A stretch of 64,000 bases of DNA from Tetrahymena thermophila SB210. Lineage: Eukaryota > Ciliophora > Oligohymenophorea > Hymenostomatida > Tetrahymenidae. Position numbers and translations under genes: made by a program. The stretch spans positions 62,001 through 126,000 of the forward strand of contig NW_002476154.1 in the NCBI RefSeq assembly GCF_000189635.1, given 5' to 3'. Below, piece after piece: positions 33,834 to 47,500 of this stretch; the first letter of the stretch is position 1, and every line of letters begins with the position of its first letter. The notes below the pieces were generated by a model. It searched no databases, was not told where the DNA came from, and saw nothing but the letters and a program-made list of their open reading frames with translations.

Positions 33834-35490
33834 TTCTAAAAATATATATTAAACCTTTAAACTTACTTAATTTCTTTCCTTTCAATTTTACTTCTTTTAC
33901 TTTAAAAAAAAAGATTAATATTCACAAAGTTTGGTATTATAAATATCAATAAATAGACATAAAATTATCTTATCTAATGTTGATATTATATATATATAAA
34001 ATTGTAGTAATGCGTTTTATCTATATTAATTTACATATTTTAATTAATTTATATGCAGAGTATTTAAAACGAAAAAATTAGACTTATTTTTAACAATATT
34101 AAGAGGTAAAAAAATCATTATTCGTTTTTTCTACAAATTTATTCAATAAAATACGAAGTTTGTTATTAGATAATTTATTTTAGATTTATTAAATACAAAT
34201 TCACCAATAAATTTTAAAGAATAATTAATATACTCAATAAAAATAAATTTATATACTTTAAGTTCATTTAATCTTGTACCCCTTTCCAAATTTCAATTGA
34301 TAATAATTTAAAAGGATTAATTTCTAGAAAATTAAGCAAATTTTACTATTTTGATTTGATTTGACTTGAATTAAAAGAAAAAGAAATTAAAAATAAAATA
34401 TAATAATCAATAAAACTAGGCTTAAATAATTTTAATAAAATTTAACATAAAAAAGATTTATCCTTATAATTGCAATATCTCTTTTATTATAAATCGAAAT
34501 TTTATTTATTGTTTGACTTTCAACTGAAGTGATTAAGATTTGAATCTCCTGATACACCTTTTTTATTTTAAAATTTCTACTTATTTTTAATTATTAAATA
34601 AGTTAAACATATTTATTATAAACCTTATTATATTCATTTTCTTAAATATTAACTTATTTCTTCATCTTTAGCTTAGAAAAGCTGAAATGCTAATTTATTT
34701 ATTCAAAATTTAATCTTCTTTTATTTTTTGTCATTTAATTAGTTTTAAAAAATAAGAAAATGAGAACTTCTATTTTAAAAATTTGACATTAAACTAATCG
34801 ATTGCACTCAAAATATGAAAATAAATGAAAATATTGAATTTATTTAATTAAACACAATTTTAAGAAAATTTATAATATATTGAGATCAGCTGTATTCGTT
34901 TTGGAGATTTTTACAATAAAAAGTTGTCTTAAATCATTATTTTATTTCTTGTGTTTAAAATATTTTTATATTAGAAAGTTTAATTGATTTAATAATAAAT
35001 TAATTTAGTAAATTTTTATATTTTAATTTAATAATTTTAATTTATATTTAAAAATAAAATTATAAAACTCTTAGGATGGATAGTGATGATATCAAATTTT
35101 ATTTTTGGTTTTATATATTTAAATTAAACTAACTTTAATATTTAATAAAAAATATATTAAATATAATTAACTGTTTACTTTCAAGTAGTCAATTATCAAA
35201 TAAATGAAATAATTAAAAATAAAATTAATTGTTTTTAGAATTTATTTTTAATAACTATAAACTAATTAACTAACTACATTTATTTTTATTTTAATAAATT
35301 AATTTAAACAAACAATTATTATATACATGCTATTTTATCATTTTGATAAAAATTAATAATATCAAATATATTTATTTTGTTAGAATTATAGTTTTATTGG
35401 ACGTTTTAATTATAATTGAAGTATCAATTTATTTCAAATATAAAAAATAAAACTTTTCATCATGATTTATATTTATTCTGGCTTTTATTT
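33834..35490. other. Intergenic spacer, 1.66 kb, no gene seen
   Basis: Very AT-rich DNA between the carrier gene start and the 3' end of channel B, both on the minus strand. No frame resembles a protein, and no compact hairpin or repeat array stands out. Confidence 0.55.
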
Positions 35491-38400
35491 TCAAATATAT
35501 TTTATTGGGAATTTAGTTTTGTTTGAGGTGTTAATTCCATATGAAGCTTAAGTTGGATTACAATAAAATTTATTAAAATCAAGTTTTTCTTCATGATTTC
35601 GATTTTATGCTGATTTTTATCTTCTAAATTCTAATTTTTTTTATTTTAAATTTTGTTAATAGAATTATTTTACTTTTTTAATTGTTTAGTCAAAATTATT
35701 TTTGGGAAAGAATCTCTTAAAGAGTTTCATTCTATCAAAGTAGTCTAATACAAAGTCTGTTTTCAAAGCATCAAATTTTATAGTTTTGTGAGAAAAATTA
35801 TTTTTTCTATTATACTATGCATAATTATTTAGAAATTATTTTAAATTTGGATTTTGGAATAGGTTTGAAACATTATTCTAATAGATTTGATTTAAACTAT
35901 TGTAAGTATTTGCATTATTAGATGAATGAGGAATTTTATTCTTGCTCATCTCCTAGGTATTATTATAAGATACTGTTTTCTGTTTTTTGATGCTATTTGA
36001 TATTTGCTTTTCATTTTCCTAAAAAAGAGATGATATATTTTTATTTTCATCAGAAAAGTTATTCGAACTCTTTTATTTATGCGTATTTTAGCTGTTTTGA
36101 ATTTCTTCAAGTTAAAGACTAGGTTCATTCTTTTGTAAAAAATTTAATTATTCAATGCTTTGGTAAGTTTTGCTTGAAAGCCTTGCTTTATTTAAATTTG
36201 TTCTCGTTTAATCTGATTCAATTAAAATGTTGTATGATTTTGAAAAATTGCTAATTATCTCTTAATTGATTTAATCATTACAAATAGCTTGAATTTGCTA
36301 TTAATTTTTATTATTTAGATTTTCTTATAACATCAATAAGTTAATTTAATTTTAATCTTTCTTATTATCTTCATTTAATTGCTCATTTACTGCTGTTACA
36401 GAAGATAAATTAGAAGTATTATTTTAATCATTTATATGAAATTAAGATATCTTTATATTTGATAGGGTATTTCGATATTGAAATTATTTTTCAACACTAC
36501 TTTAATTACTTTGTTCAGTATTTTCTTCACTCAAACTACTTTTATCTTGTTAATTTATTGTTTCATAAGATTAGTTATTTTTTTCATTATCTTATTAATA
36601 AAGTAATTAAGTATAAGAATTATAATTTTTGCAATCTTTCTCTAACTATTCACAAATTTTTTTATTAATGAAAGCGAATTTCCTATTAATATTTTATAAA
36701 ATAGTTTTTTTTTAAATTAAAATTATCGTATTCCTTCTCAACCTTGACCCTCACTCGAATGAATGCTGGATATATTTCAAGAATTAATTTAACTTTATTG
36801 CTATAAAATATGGGTAATAATACATAGAGTAAGTGATTGAGAAGTAATACAGTAATTATAATTTATATCTGAAGTTTAATTGATTTCTTAAACAAAAAAA
36901 TTAATAATAAATTAATTTAATTTACTTATAATTTGATTTAGTTTGCTTTCTGATAAACTTGCTAAAGGTTTCTCTTTCTTGAAAAGTAGAGAAGTTGTTC
37001 CTCAAAATGATAAACTATTTATCAATATTTAAATGAGATTTAGGACAATTAATTGCTGTATGTCCTAATTGTCTGCAGCTATAACATTGGCTATATAAAC
37101 ACTTATAATTTTATTGGAAAATTATTAACTCTTAAATCATCTTATATCTCTGAAAATCCTCTTCATATTTCTTTAAAAGATTTAAAAATTTTTCTCTATT
37201 TATTTAATAAATTGTAGACAATTTTAAACTTCTAGCAGAAGCTGTCCTTGGAAGTCCTGAGAAAAAAGATATTTCTCCAAACATACTATCTTATTCCAAT
37301 TAAGTAATTACTTTTTCAGATTGTTCCTATGTATTAGATACAAATATTTCTACTAAACCACTTTAAATAAAATATATAGATTAATCTTCTGCTTCACATT
37401 ATTTAAAAATAATTTCGTTAGGTGCTACAATGATTTCTTCCATTAAAAAAATAATTTCTTTAATCACTTTTTATGAAAAGTTAGCTATAAATAAAGTGTA
37501 TTTATTTATTATTTTTAAGTTGATCTCCTCCACAACTTCATTTCTTAATTTATTAGAGAGCATGCTTAATATATAATCTTCTTCTTGTTTATCTCTATTT
37601 TTTTATTCAGAAGCTAGAAACTTCAAATAAAATTTTATTCTGCTCTTTAAAGATGAGTTTATATTTTTCCTATTCATAAATCTATTTCAAGCATAAAATA
37701 ATTTTTGATATATTTTACTTTCAAATTTTATTTAACTTACTTTGAAATGATTGAAAGTCTTTCTTAGAGTTGTTTAGAGCTCTTTTCTATTTCTTACAGG
37801 ATAAGTCCAATATTACTTACAGAATAAGCAAATACTATACTAAAAAGTATCATAACTGCAGATATAAAAATAGCTTCATACGAATTAGATATTCTTATAT
37901 CACCATACCCAACAGTTGTCATAGTAGTTATAGACCAATAAAGCGAATAAATATATTTTTCATAATATTTACTGTCTTATATGTTCAATAAAGTAACCCA
38001 ATTATTATTTATTTAATAGTGCTCTTCTATTAGGTACATAACATACATGCAAATTGCCACTATTGATTAAGATAAAATTTTTTTTTACTTATACTTTTAA
38101 GTTTAGTATTAATAATATAATGAAGATTTAAGTATGTATATTATTATTCTAGTTATAACAAATATATATTTATTATCAAAACAATGGCCATTCAAAATTA
38201 ATATTGTTTATATTAAAAATAAGAAATAATAAAATAAAAATCATCTTTTTTAATCAAAATTAAATTTAATAATAAAGGAAAGCAAGCGATCTATCTATTT
38301 TTGAATATTTAAAAAATTTAAATTCATTTATACCATATATCCTCATTCATACATTACCTCTCACAATATTTAGGAAATATATTTTTTCTATTAACAGAAA

Positions 38401-40082
38401 AAAAAGGAAACCAAAAATGATGGGATAGGTGCTAAAATATCAGGACTTAAGTTATATAAATAAAAGATTACCTATATGTGCAATTAAGAAGACATTTAAC
38501 AATTAGTTGACCATCCTAAAAATATGCTTAGAGTTTTGACTTTATGTAAAAATATCATTCAAGTTTTTCTTTTTTTCAGAATTTTTGTGCAAGAGTAAGA
38601 AAATTATGCTGTTATATAAATAAAGTTTAATATCATTTTGAGGATTAAATAGAAAGTATTTCATTTCTGTATCGAGTAGCTTATGTATTATGAAGAAAAA
38701 AACTAACAAATCAATCCAAAAGGCAAATGAGAATATATTTTTTTTTACTATTTTTGATTTTTGTTGAACAATAATATCCTTCTTATAAAATGCTGTATTG
38801 AAAAGGACTATCCTATCTATTATTCCAATTGAAAAAAGAAAATAAAATAATATTCCAATTAATGTGCTTTTTGTTTGTTAGCCAAAGAATAAATAAATAG
38901 AATATATGTATAGAATTCCATTAATTAAGACTAAATATAAAGAGTCCCATGCCAGTAAAAATAAATCAGTTGGCATAATTAGAGGTAAATTAATTTTAAA
39001 AATATATTTTAACTATAAGAGCTTGTATATCTATTTACTTATTTTATAAAATATTTAGCTTAAAATGTTAAAATTTTTAAAATTGTTTATTTATTTTTTT
39101 TATGAAATGCTTGAATTTATGTTTTTTATTCCAGAAAAACTTTTGTCATCAATTATTTTATAAATCTATTCGTTTAAGTTATGGTTATTTCTGTTAGGTT
39201 AACTAAGTTATAATTATTCTACAAACTGTTTTACTCTTTACTAAATTCTTAAACCCTTCTATCCCAAATTTGGTAAAAGGTTCTTGATTAAGAATATTCC
39301 TTTTTCTAACCTGGCAGAGTCTACTTACTCTTATTTATTCATTTTAGATGTCAATATTTGATAAAACGTATTTTTTCTTTGTTAAGGTTAGTTATATTTA
39401 ATACTTGTTATACTCTAAACATTATTTGTTATACTTTCTTTCTATTAATTTAATTCCTTAATGCTATATTTATCAAATTAATTTGCTTAAAAGAATTGTG
39501 TTTTATTAGCTCTGCAACTCAACTCTACCTAATTTCCAAATTTTAGGCTATTTTATTGACTTAAATTGTTTTCCTACAATTATTTTCTCTCCAATTTATC
39601 AACTTAGGTGTTATTAAGAAATTATTGATGGTTTTAATAGTATTAAACAAAAGGTCTGGTTGTTTAAGAAACATCAATAGTATTTTATAAGTTGATACTT
39701 CTACTAGAACAAGATTGATCAAAAAATCTTTGACATGGACCAAAAACTATTTATTATATTTAAATAAATTTAGAACATAAAAATAGATTGGATAAAATTA
39801 TTAGTTTTTACCTTAACTTTACTAAATTATATCTGCTTCTTCGCTTTTTTATTTATTTTAGTTTATTGTATCATTTTGTTTAACTATCTTATCAAAATTA
39901 TTGATAGATTATGGATAGCTACTGCTTGACTCGTTTTAAAATTTCTACTAAAATTCTTAATGATAATTATTTTAGTGGATTTTATTATGCAATTTAGACA
40001 TATTAGAAAATAAATCATCGTTTTCTTCAAATGTTGGCCTTTGGTTTTCTAAGCGCCTTTATTGATAATTACCTTTTTACAT
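35491..40082 (-). CDS. Cyclic-nucleotide-binding K+ channel B with CCHC zinc knuckle
   Basis: Five exons (40082-39812, 39746-38472, 38059-37741, 37681-36926, 36682-35491) join in phase to 1270 residues. It is a paralogue of channel A along its whole length. The N-terminus shares YPQS(L/I)NNFDK. S1 begins NLPLIMPTDLFLLAWDSLYL. The pore reads SITTMTTVGYGDI. The exon carrying the pore is exactly 319 bases in both genes. The cyclic-nucleotide domain keeps the phosphate-binding G-E/R-T-A-x-A-R pattern, and the zinc knuckle is CYSCRQLGHTAINC. The tail shares YNSxTQLLYQQ, a DYFDRMKLFKRFFPKNNFD segment and the extreme end ASYGI, then KFPIKYI. Channel B has one more intron, in the N-terminal region, than channel A. 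Like A, it should be a K+-selective channel under cyclic-nucleotide control. Start: first ATG after an in-frame TGA upstream. Confidence 0.9.
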
Positions 40083-41587
40083 CTTTATTTATGCTTATGG
40101 CTTGACTTGAGAAATTAGTTAATAAATTAATCAAAATTTATTTGCTATCGTATTTAAAAATTTCTTTTATATTTATAAACTATGTAATAATAAAATAAAT
40201 TGAGTTTGATAGATAAAATCAATAATTACAACTTTATAAATGTCTTTTCAATATTTCATTTGAAATATAAAATATAAAAATTAAGCGTTGTATATTTAAA
40301 ATGGATAATGAGTTTAGTTAGTTAGATAGATATTAAGTTAGTTATTTACACTTTAGTATTTATAAAAATAAAAAATGTAATAAATATTAATTCAAATAAA
40401 TGGAGAAAATTGTTATTATTTATAAAAATTTTCTAATTTTTAATTATCAGAAAATTAGATTTTTCTATGTAAATTTTATTTATATTTTAACAATTTTAAT
40501 CAATTTATGGCAATAAATTTTTAACATTATTACTTAATAGTTATTATAACTAAATTTAAATAGCTTTTTTTAAAGAAATAAACTATTTCACGACCTAAAG
40601 TTAAATAAAAAAATATTACTAAATCTATATTTTAGCAAATTATAAATATTTTCCAAGCAAACTACTCATTTATTTCAATATTTATTTTTTTGAAAATATT
40701 TTTATGAAGAGCAAAATTTATTTTGTCTACATCTTTATAATAATTAAGAACATAATTAATTTTTAACTTAGGTAAATACATCAAATAAATCAAATAAAAA
40801 ATACCACAAAATGTAAAAATATTAAATTTAATTTAATTCTTCTGTAAGTTTGTTAAAATTGTGAAAAAATAATATTCAATTTATTTATAAAATTAAAATA
40901 TTTTTATAAAATCTTTAAATAGAAAGTTTATTTTGAGAATTAATTTTGTTATTTTACTCAAAGGAACGAATGATTCTTTTATTTAAATTATTAAATTTAT
41001 TTATTTATTTTAAGCAACCATTTTTATTTAAATTTTTAAAGATTTTCTAAATTTGCTTGAAGGTTTTGATTTATGAACTGAAAAACTTATTTGAGTCTAT
41101 AATAATATTTTAATTGTTATTTATTTTTTTCAAATAGATTTAGATAGATAGATAGTTAATTAGTAAGTTATTAGTAGCTTTCATAGGTATTGACTATAGC
41201 AAAGTGATAAAAATAAATAAATAAAAAAGATATTCAGAAGCAAAATAATTAATAATAAATTTATTGAATTATAAACTTTTTCAAGACGCGAATTATATTT
41301 ATATTTGTAAATTATTTAAGCTAAATTAAATAAGAAAGTAAGTAAGTATACTAACTAAAAGGAGTAGAGAGAGCAGTAAAGTTGGTAGAGCTAATTGTTT
41401 AAATCATAATAGGAAAGGATAGATAATAAATAAATAAATAATATTCTGTTTGTTTGAGGATTCATAGTGAATAAAAAATAAATATAAACTTTATTTTTAG
41501 AAATACAGCTTGAAAGAAATATTTGAAATGAGCATTAACTTTTAATAGATTTCAACATCAAACTATCCAAATTTAAATTAAGAAAAA
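40083..41587. other. Divergent intergenic region, 1.5 kb
   Basis: Between the starts of channel B (-) and NUP155 (+). AT-rich with a short GATA run near 41140-41155 and AAAT runs near 41430. No gene; both promoters should be here. Confidence 0.55.
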
Positions 41588-44500
41588 ATGTCTTCTAAAT
41601 TTTTATCCTCTGCTTAGAAGCGTAAGAGAGGGGATGATTATTTCTCTCAGCAAGGTGGATTGTCTAATTTTAATGCATTTAATACAAATAAAGATAGGGA
41701 TTAAAAGTTCGCAGGTGATAGTTTTATAGGCAATTAACAATCTCAGTAAGCACAATTAGGCTATTTCAATAAATTTGGGGACAATAAATCAACAAATTAA
41801 ATGAATAACAATAATATTAGCATGATGAGTAATCATGGATTTGTAATTTAGAATAACCTAAAAGGATATAATAGACATTCTTAGGAAACTTCTGCTAATA
41901 CATTTTTAAATTAATCTTCTAATTAGCTTTATAAATTCAATGCAAAAAATACAGAAATCAATTAGTTTAACTTTAATAACTAATTTAACTAAATATCTAA
42001 CGAAACTTTACCTATTCATTAGGATATTCCTCCTAACCCTCAAATATTAAATCCTGGTAGCTACAATATTTCCTACAATAATGACACTGAATTGTTAAGA
42101 CGTGAAGTTATCAAAGAATAGAATCTTTAAGAAAAAATGCTTGTTGTGCAAAAAGAGCAAAAGATTTAATCTGAAATTGCTTACTCTTTTAAATAAATGT
42201 CTCGTCTCTTGGATGCATGCTTGAAGTAGGATGAAACAGGAGCTGGTATAACTAGTGTAAAGTAAAATGGTAATCATACTTACTTATTTATTTAAGCTTG
42301 TTGATCATTTATAAATATTTATAAAAGTAGTTTAAAATAAAGCAATAAAATAAGCATAAAAGCGGTAAAAAATAATCAAATAAATTTGAAATTGTTGTGC
42401 TTGAAATATTTGAATTAAACCAAATTATTAGAATATTAGTTGCATTCATTTTAAATTCATTTCATTTTATTAAATCAAAAGATTTCTAACTCCCTCATGG
42501 AAGCAACTTTATCTAATTCAAAGCCATTGAATTCCCATAAAGGATTGTAGAGTATTACACTGATTTGTTAGAAAATTAATATGAGTCTGATTAATAGCGT
42601 AATGATGAAGAATCTATTTCTGTTAATAAGGTAAAAGTTTTATTTAATTAAATAGCTTTATGTGTTAGAACTTTCACTTAAAAGGAAAGCAAGGATATTA
42701 ATAAAATAAAAGATAAAGTTTTCATATCATTAAATGTTAGCATTAAAGAAATTGATTATAGCTTATTTATATATGGATAATAAAATTAAAATTTATATAT
42801 AAAGGGAATTATTGCAGAGTTAAGTTTGGCTTGGGTTAGCATAAATAAAAAATTATTTATGTGGAAATATGGTCCTTAATCATTTGCATAGTTTACAAGA
42901 CTTTACAATAAAAATGAATACTACAGACAAAATAAAGACTAATATGGCACAAAAAGAGATGATAAAATTGATAAGGATGACCTAAAGGAATTCGATTTAG
43001 AGGACACAATACTTTATATAGCTTTTGGATAACCCAAATATGCAATTTTCAAATAAAATGAAATCAAAAATGTTCTTGTGATCGCATTCCCTAATTATAT
43101 CAAAGTTATGCATATCAAGCTAGAACATAACAACATAGATATTCAAGATATCAATGTTTCAATAAGTACTGATCATGAATACGTCAATAAAGTAATTAAA
43201 TATTATATGGTTAAAAATCTTTGAAAAATAATTTATTTATTTTTTAATAGATTGTGTTCTCTAAGAAAGGAAGAATATTCTTTGGAGGATCAAGTGGAAG
43301 AGTCAAATACATAGATTACTTTAAGTCTTAAATATTAGGAATTACAATAAGCGAAAAATTCAAAGCTAAAGAAGGTGTGAATTGGTAATAAAAATTCAAA
43401 CAATAAATTCCTCTTTTGAATCAAGATCAATAAGTGATTGATATTAGTGTTGATGACACAAGATAGATTTTATATGCTTTGGTAGAAGTTTAGTGTGATA
43501 AACCTTTTTTTAGAAATCCGTTTTCATATAACCCTTACTAATAAAAAACAACTTAAAGAATTGATGTTTATGATTTAGGCGCTTTTGATGAAGATTTTAC
43601 TTTAATTGGTTCCTTAACTCATGCTCAATTTGCCGATTAACTCCTTTCTAGCTAAACAAATCATTTCCATTTACTTCCTACAAGCAAAGAATTAAGTATT
43701 ATATCAGTATCTGCTATTGAAAAGTATCAATCAAACGATTATAATTTTGTTATTGTAACCTAATCTGGTATTAGAGTCTACTATGTATTAAAAACTAAAC
43801 CAGTAAAAATAATTCAATTTATCGATTTAAAAATTAATAAATGTTAAATCAACATCTTAGGATGATGGTTAAAAGAAAGAGAAAAAAAAATATTTGATCC
43901 TTCCTTAATTTATTTATTTATTTATTTATTTTTAAATATCTTTTTTTTAATTCAGGTAACTGACAAGAAAAACCAAATACTGAGTGCTCAGGAAACAAAA
44001 GAAGCAAGAGAAAAATTCTAAATGTTTGAAAAATATAGACCGATTGCAGAGTTTTAAATTGCTATTGTGAAGGGAATGTTAGATATTTCTCACTAGAACA
44101 GCGCATTCAGAAATCTTCATGTTTTTTATGATCACAAAGTAAAAAAAATATATTTAGTGTAGTTAATTTTATATGGTTTTTATAAATCAGGACTATCAAA
44201 CTTGCAAAGGAAGCTATGTCTAAGTTATAGATGATGAACAGAAAAAATACATTAAATCTGCTTTTGCTACTCGTGGTGGTGTCGTTATGTAGAAAATAGA
44301 AAATAAATAGAACAGGTTAATTTTCATCGAAAGTAACTAGTAGTATATTGCAAGGCTCAAGGAAAATATGTTTTCAAACCATCAAATATTTTCTGAAATA
44401 CATCCCAATTTTGTAGTTGCAACAGAGCGCATGGGAGAATTAATTCTTGATTTCCAAAACAGAGACGAGAACTCCAATATTCTTAATGATTTGACATTTG

Positions 44501-47500
44501 CTTAAATCCCTGAAAAAAACTTACTTCCTCCTTAAATTAGTAGCCTAATTTTAGTAAAAAATTAAATTAAATTGAGAATATAAATATTTATTTACCAACA
44601 TTAGTTTTTATTTTCAAATTAACTTATTTTAATTTATAATTTATTAGCTAAATAGCTTTGAATAGCTTGAAACAAGTTAGATGATTGGAGAATAAAATGG
44701 TCAATAAGCTTATGTTTGCTTGAATGATTTAACTAAATAATGTTATTCTTAGCCCTCCCATTATGTAGTACTGACTAGTAAGGGAATTTTATTGTATTAC
44801 TAATAGAGACCTATTGATTTACTTTACCAACTTATTAAGGTACTTCCAGATTACATAACTGAGCCAAATTAGACTCAGGCTTAATTGTAATTTTAGCTAT
44901 TAAACTAAAAGAAACTAAACAAGTTCAGTAATAAGCAAATTGATATTAAAAACAATCAATAACAGAAATAAAACTCATTAGAATTTTTTGAATAATTCAT
45001 TATTACATATGGTGTAACTGAAACATTTGCTATGCTCTCATAAATGCTTTGCCACTCTCATTTAGAATACTATGTAAAAAAAATTTTTTTGTAAATTCTT
45101 TATTTAAATTAATTCTTTTTATTAAGCAAAATTTAAATGTCCATAACCATCTTGACAAGTAACTTAAAAACAAGTTGTCAGATACTACACTCAACAACAC
45201 AAACAACTTTACCTAGGGAACTTAATATGAGCAAAACACTAATAAATTCCCAGGATAAAAAAATAATGAAAAACCTCTTGACCCTTCTCAAATACCTGAA
45301 ACAATAATCACAGAAATAAGCGAATCAATATTGAAAAAGTCTCATTTCTTGTTCTAAAAAGTAAATTTTAATTTTTATAAAAAATTGTATTTTTAATTTT
45401 GCTTCTTTTAAGTATGGAGATATTTTGCTCGATGAGACCAGTGAAAATTAATATCAGTCTAAATAAATGAATGACGAATTCTAAAACACATTAGGTAAAG
45501 CTTGGGAATGGACTAGAAGAAAATACACTTCCAAAGTAGAAGGTGTTTTATTATACTTCTCTAGATTAATTAGACCTGTTTGGAATAAACCTCTTGTCAA
45601 TTCATATGCTTTTAAGTTCTTCATTAATGAGCCTATTGAAAATTTCAAAAGAGAAGAAATTCAAGCTTTTACTCGTCGTCTCAACGAGTTCAAGTTTTGG
45701 TTAGAAAACGAAACTAAAGTCATTTACTGCAACGAACTAAAAAACAACACTCTTCTTGGATCTGATTCTAACTAATCAATTAATAATATTTATATGAAAA
45801 GTGCCTCTATTTCTACTTCTAATAGATATGTAAATTTATTTATGTTAATAGCCAATTTTTTGAAATTTATTTTAATAAATTAGGGAAATTAAAATAGATA
45901 TAAAAGCAACGAAGAAAGAATGTAAGAAATAAAAGCAGATGAGGCAAAATTAATTGATGATCTCCTTCGCTTCTGCAGCAAAATAATTTAAGTTGCAAAT
46001 CTCTTCCTTTTTATTTCTGAAAATAAATTAAGGTCAAATCTGAACAACGTAGAATTTAGAGATTTAAGAGAAGAAATTCTATAAATCCGCTTTAAAGATG
46101 TTTTTACTGACAAAAAGAATGAAAAAATTGTTAAAAACTATGTCTTATAAGCAATTAAGCTTGACCCTAAATATATGGATTAGGTAAAATATTATTTACA
46201 TTTAAAGCTTATTAACACAGACTTTAAATAGGCAAAGATGGTCTTGAGCTAATTTAATACTATTTTCCATGATAGAGACTTCAATATTTCATAAGCTGAA
46301 ATAAAGTTATAAATGATTCTAAGTAAATTTGCAAGAACAGGAGTTCCTGAGGCAAAATATCTAAATGAGTGTACAAATATCTTGTTGGAGCATATCGAAT
46401 ATCTCAATTCTGACTACATTGATAAATTCTTTATGATTTATTCTTCTCTTGACTCCAGAGTAGATTTTACTAAAATTGCCATAGAATGCATTAAATTCCA
46501 TTAAAGAATCATAGAAAATATAGGTAAATAAACAAATCAATTAAATGATAAAATAAATTTTTATTTTTACTTCTAAATTAATAAAAGTTTAAAAGAAAAT
46601 AAATTAATTAATAAAATATTTTTAATTTAATTGGATCAAAATAATTCTCATAAAAAGCAAAATATAGTTTAATATTTGATTAATTAAGCAATTATTGACT
46701 TTTATTTTAAAAAATGTTAATATTCTCTTTGAATTTAAATTTTAATATAAAGAGAGAAATTAAATTTTTGTTTGAAAAATAGTTTAAATATCTAAAGAAT
46801 CTTTTGTATTAAATGTTATTTATTAAATTCTTCAATAAAATATTTAGAGAGATAACAATAAGAGACCTAAGCTTTAGAAGAATAGTTGAGAGCTAGCTAA
46901 TAATACAATCCTGTTAATAAGTATTCTGAATAGCTTAAAATTTAAAAGTAAATTTTGGATGACAATTCTTAACAAAGAGAATTCTGCTTGCAAAAAATAA
47001 TTTAAATTCTTGAAGATTTACATAAGGAATCAGAGTTTGATCCAAAAACCAAAGTTAATAAGGATCTATAAATACTTAATATAGTGAAACTCATTCAAAA
47101 CTACCCATCAGATTTCGTATGTTAATATTTTTTAAAATAAAATTAATTTTTATATTTTTTATTTAAACTAGGTTCATAGTGTTGTAATTGATTTCTTGTT
47201 GAGAAATAAAAGAAAGAGCGAAATTCTTGAACTAAATAGTCCTTTTACAGAATAAATATTTTCTAATTTTGGAACTGATAATGCAGAGTGTCTTAAAATC
47301 AAATTTAAGTACCTTGAACAAATGGGAAATGTAAGAGAGGCATACAATGTAGCGTTCTAGTTATCAAATTTCAAGAATAGAGAAGAATCTGAGGATAGAG
47401 TTTTGCTTGATGATAGAATTTCATTTACAGAAATTGCTATTTATGACATTTCGGTTATTCTCAGCGATTTCAGTAAATAAAATTTTTTATGCTTTATAAA

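Noticed and set aside
28800-37100. Zinc knuckles as remains of a retroelement gag gene
   Set aside because: Both lie in the same exon and frame as the cyclic-nucleotide domain of a channel. They are conserved between paralogues, and no reverse transcriptase or integrase is nearby.
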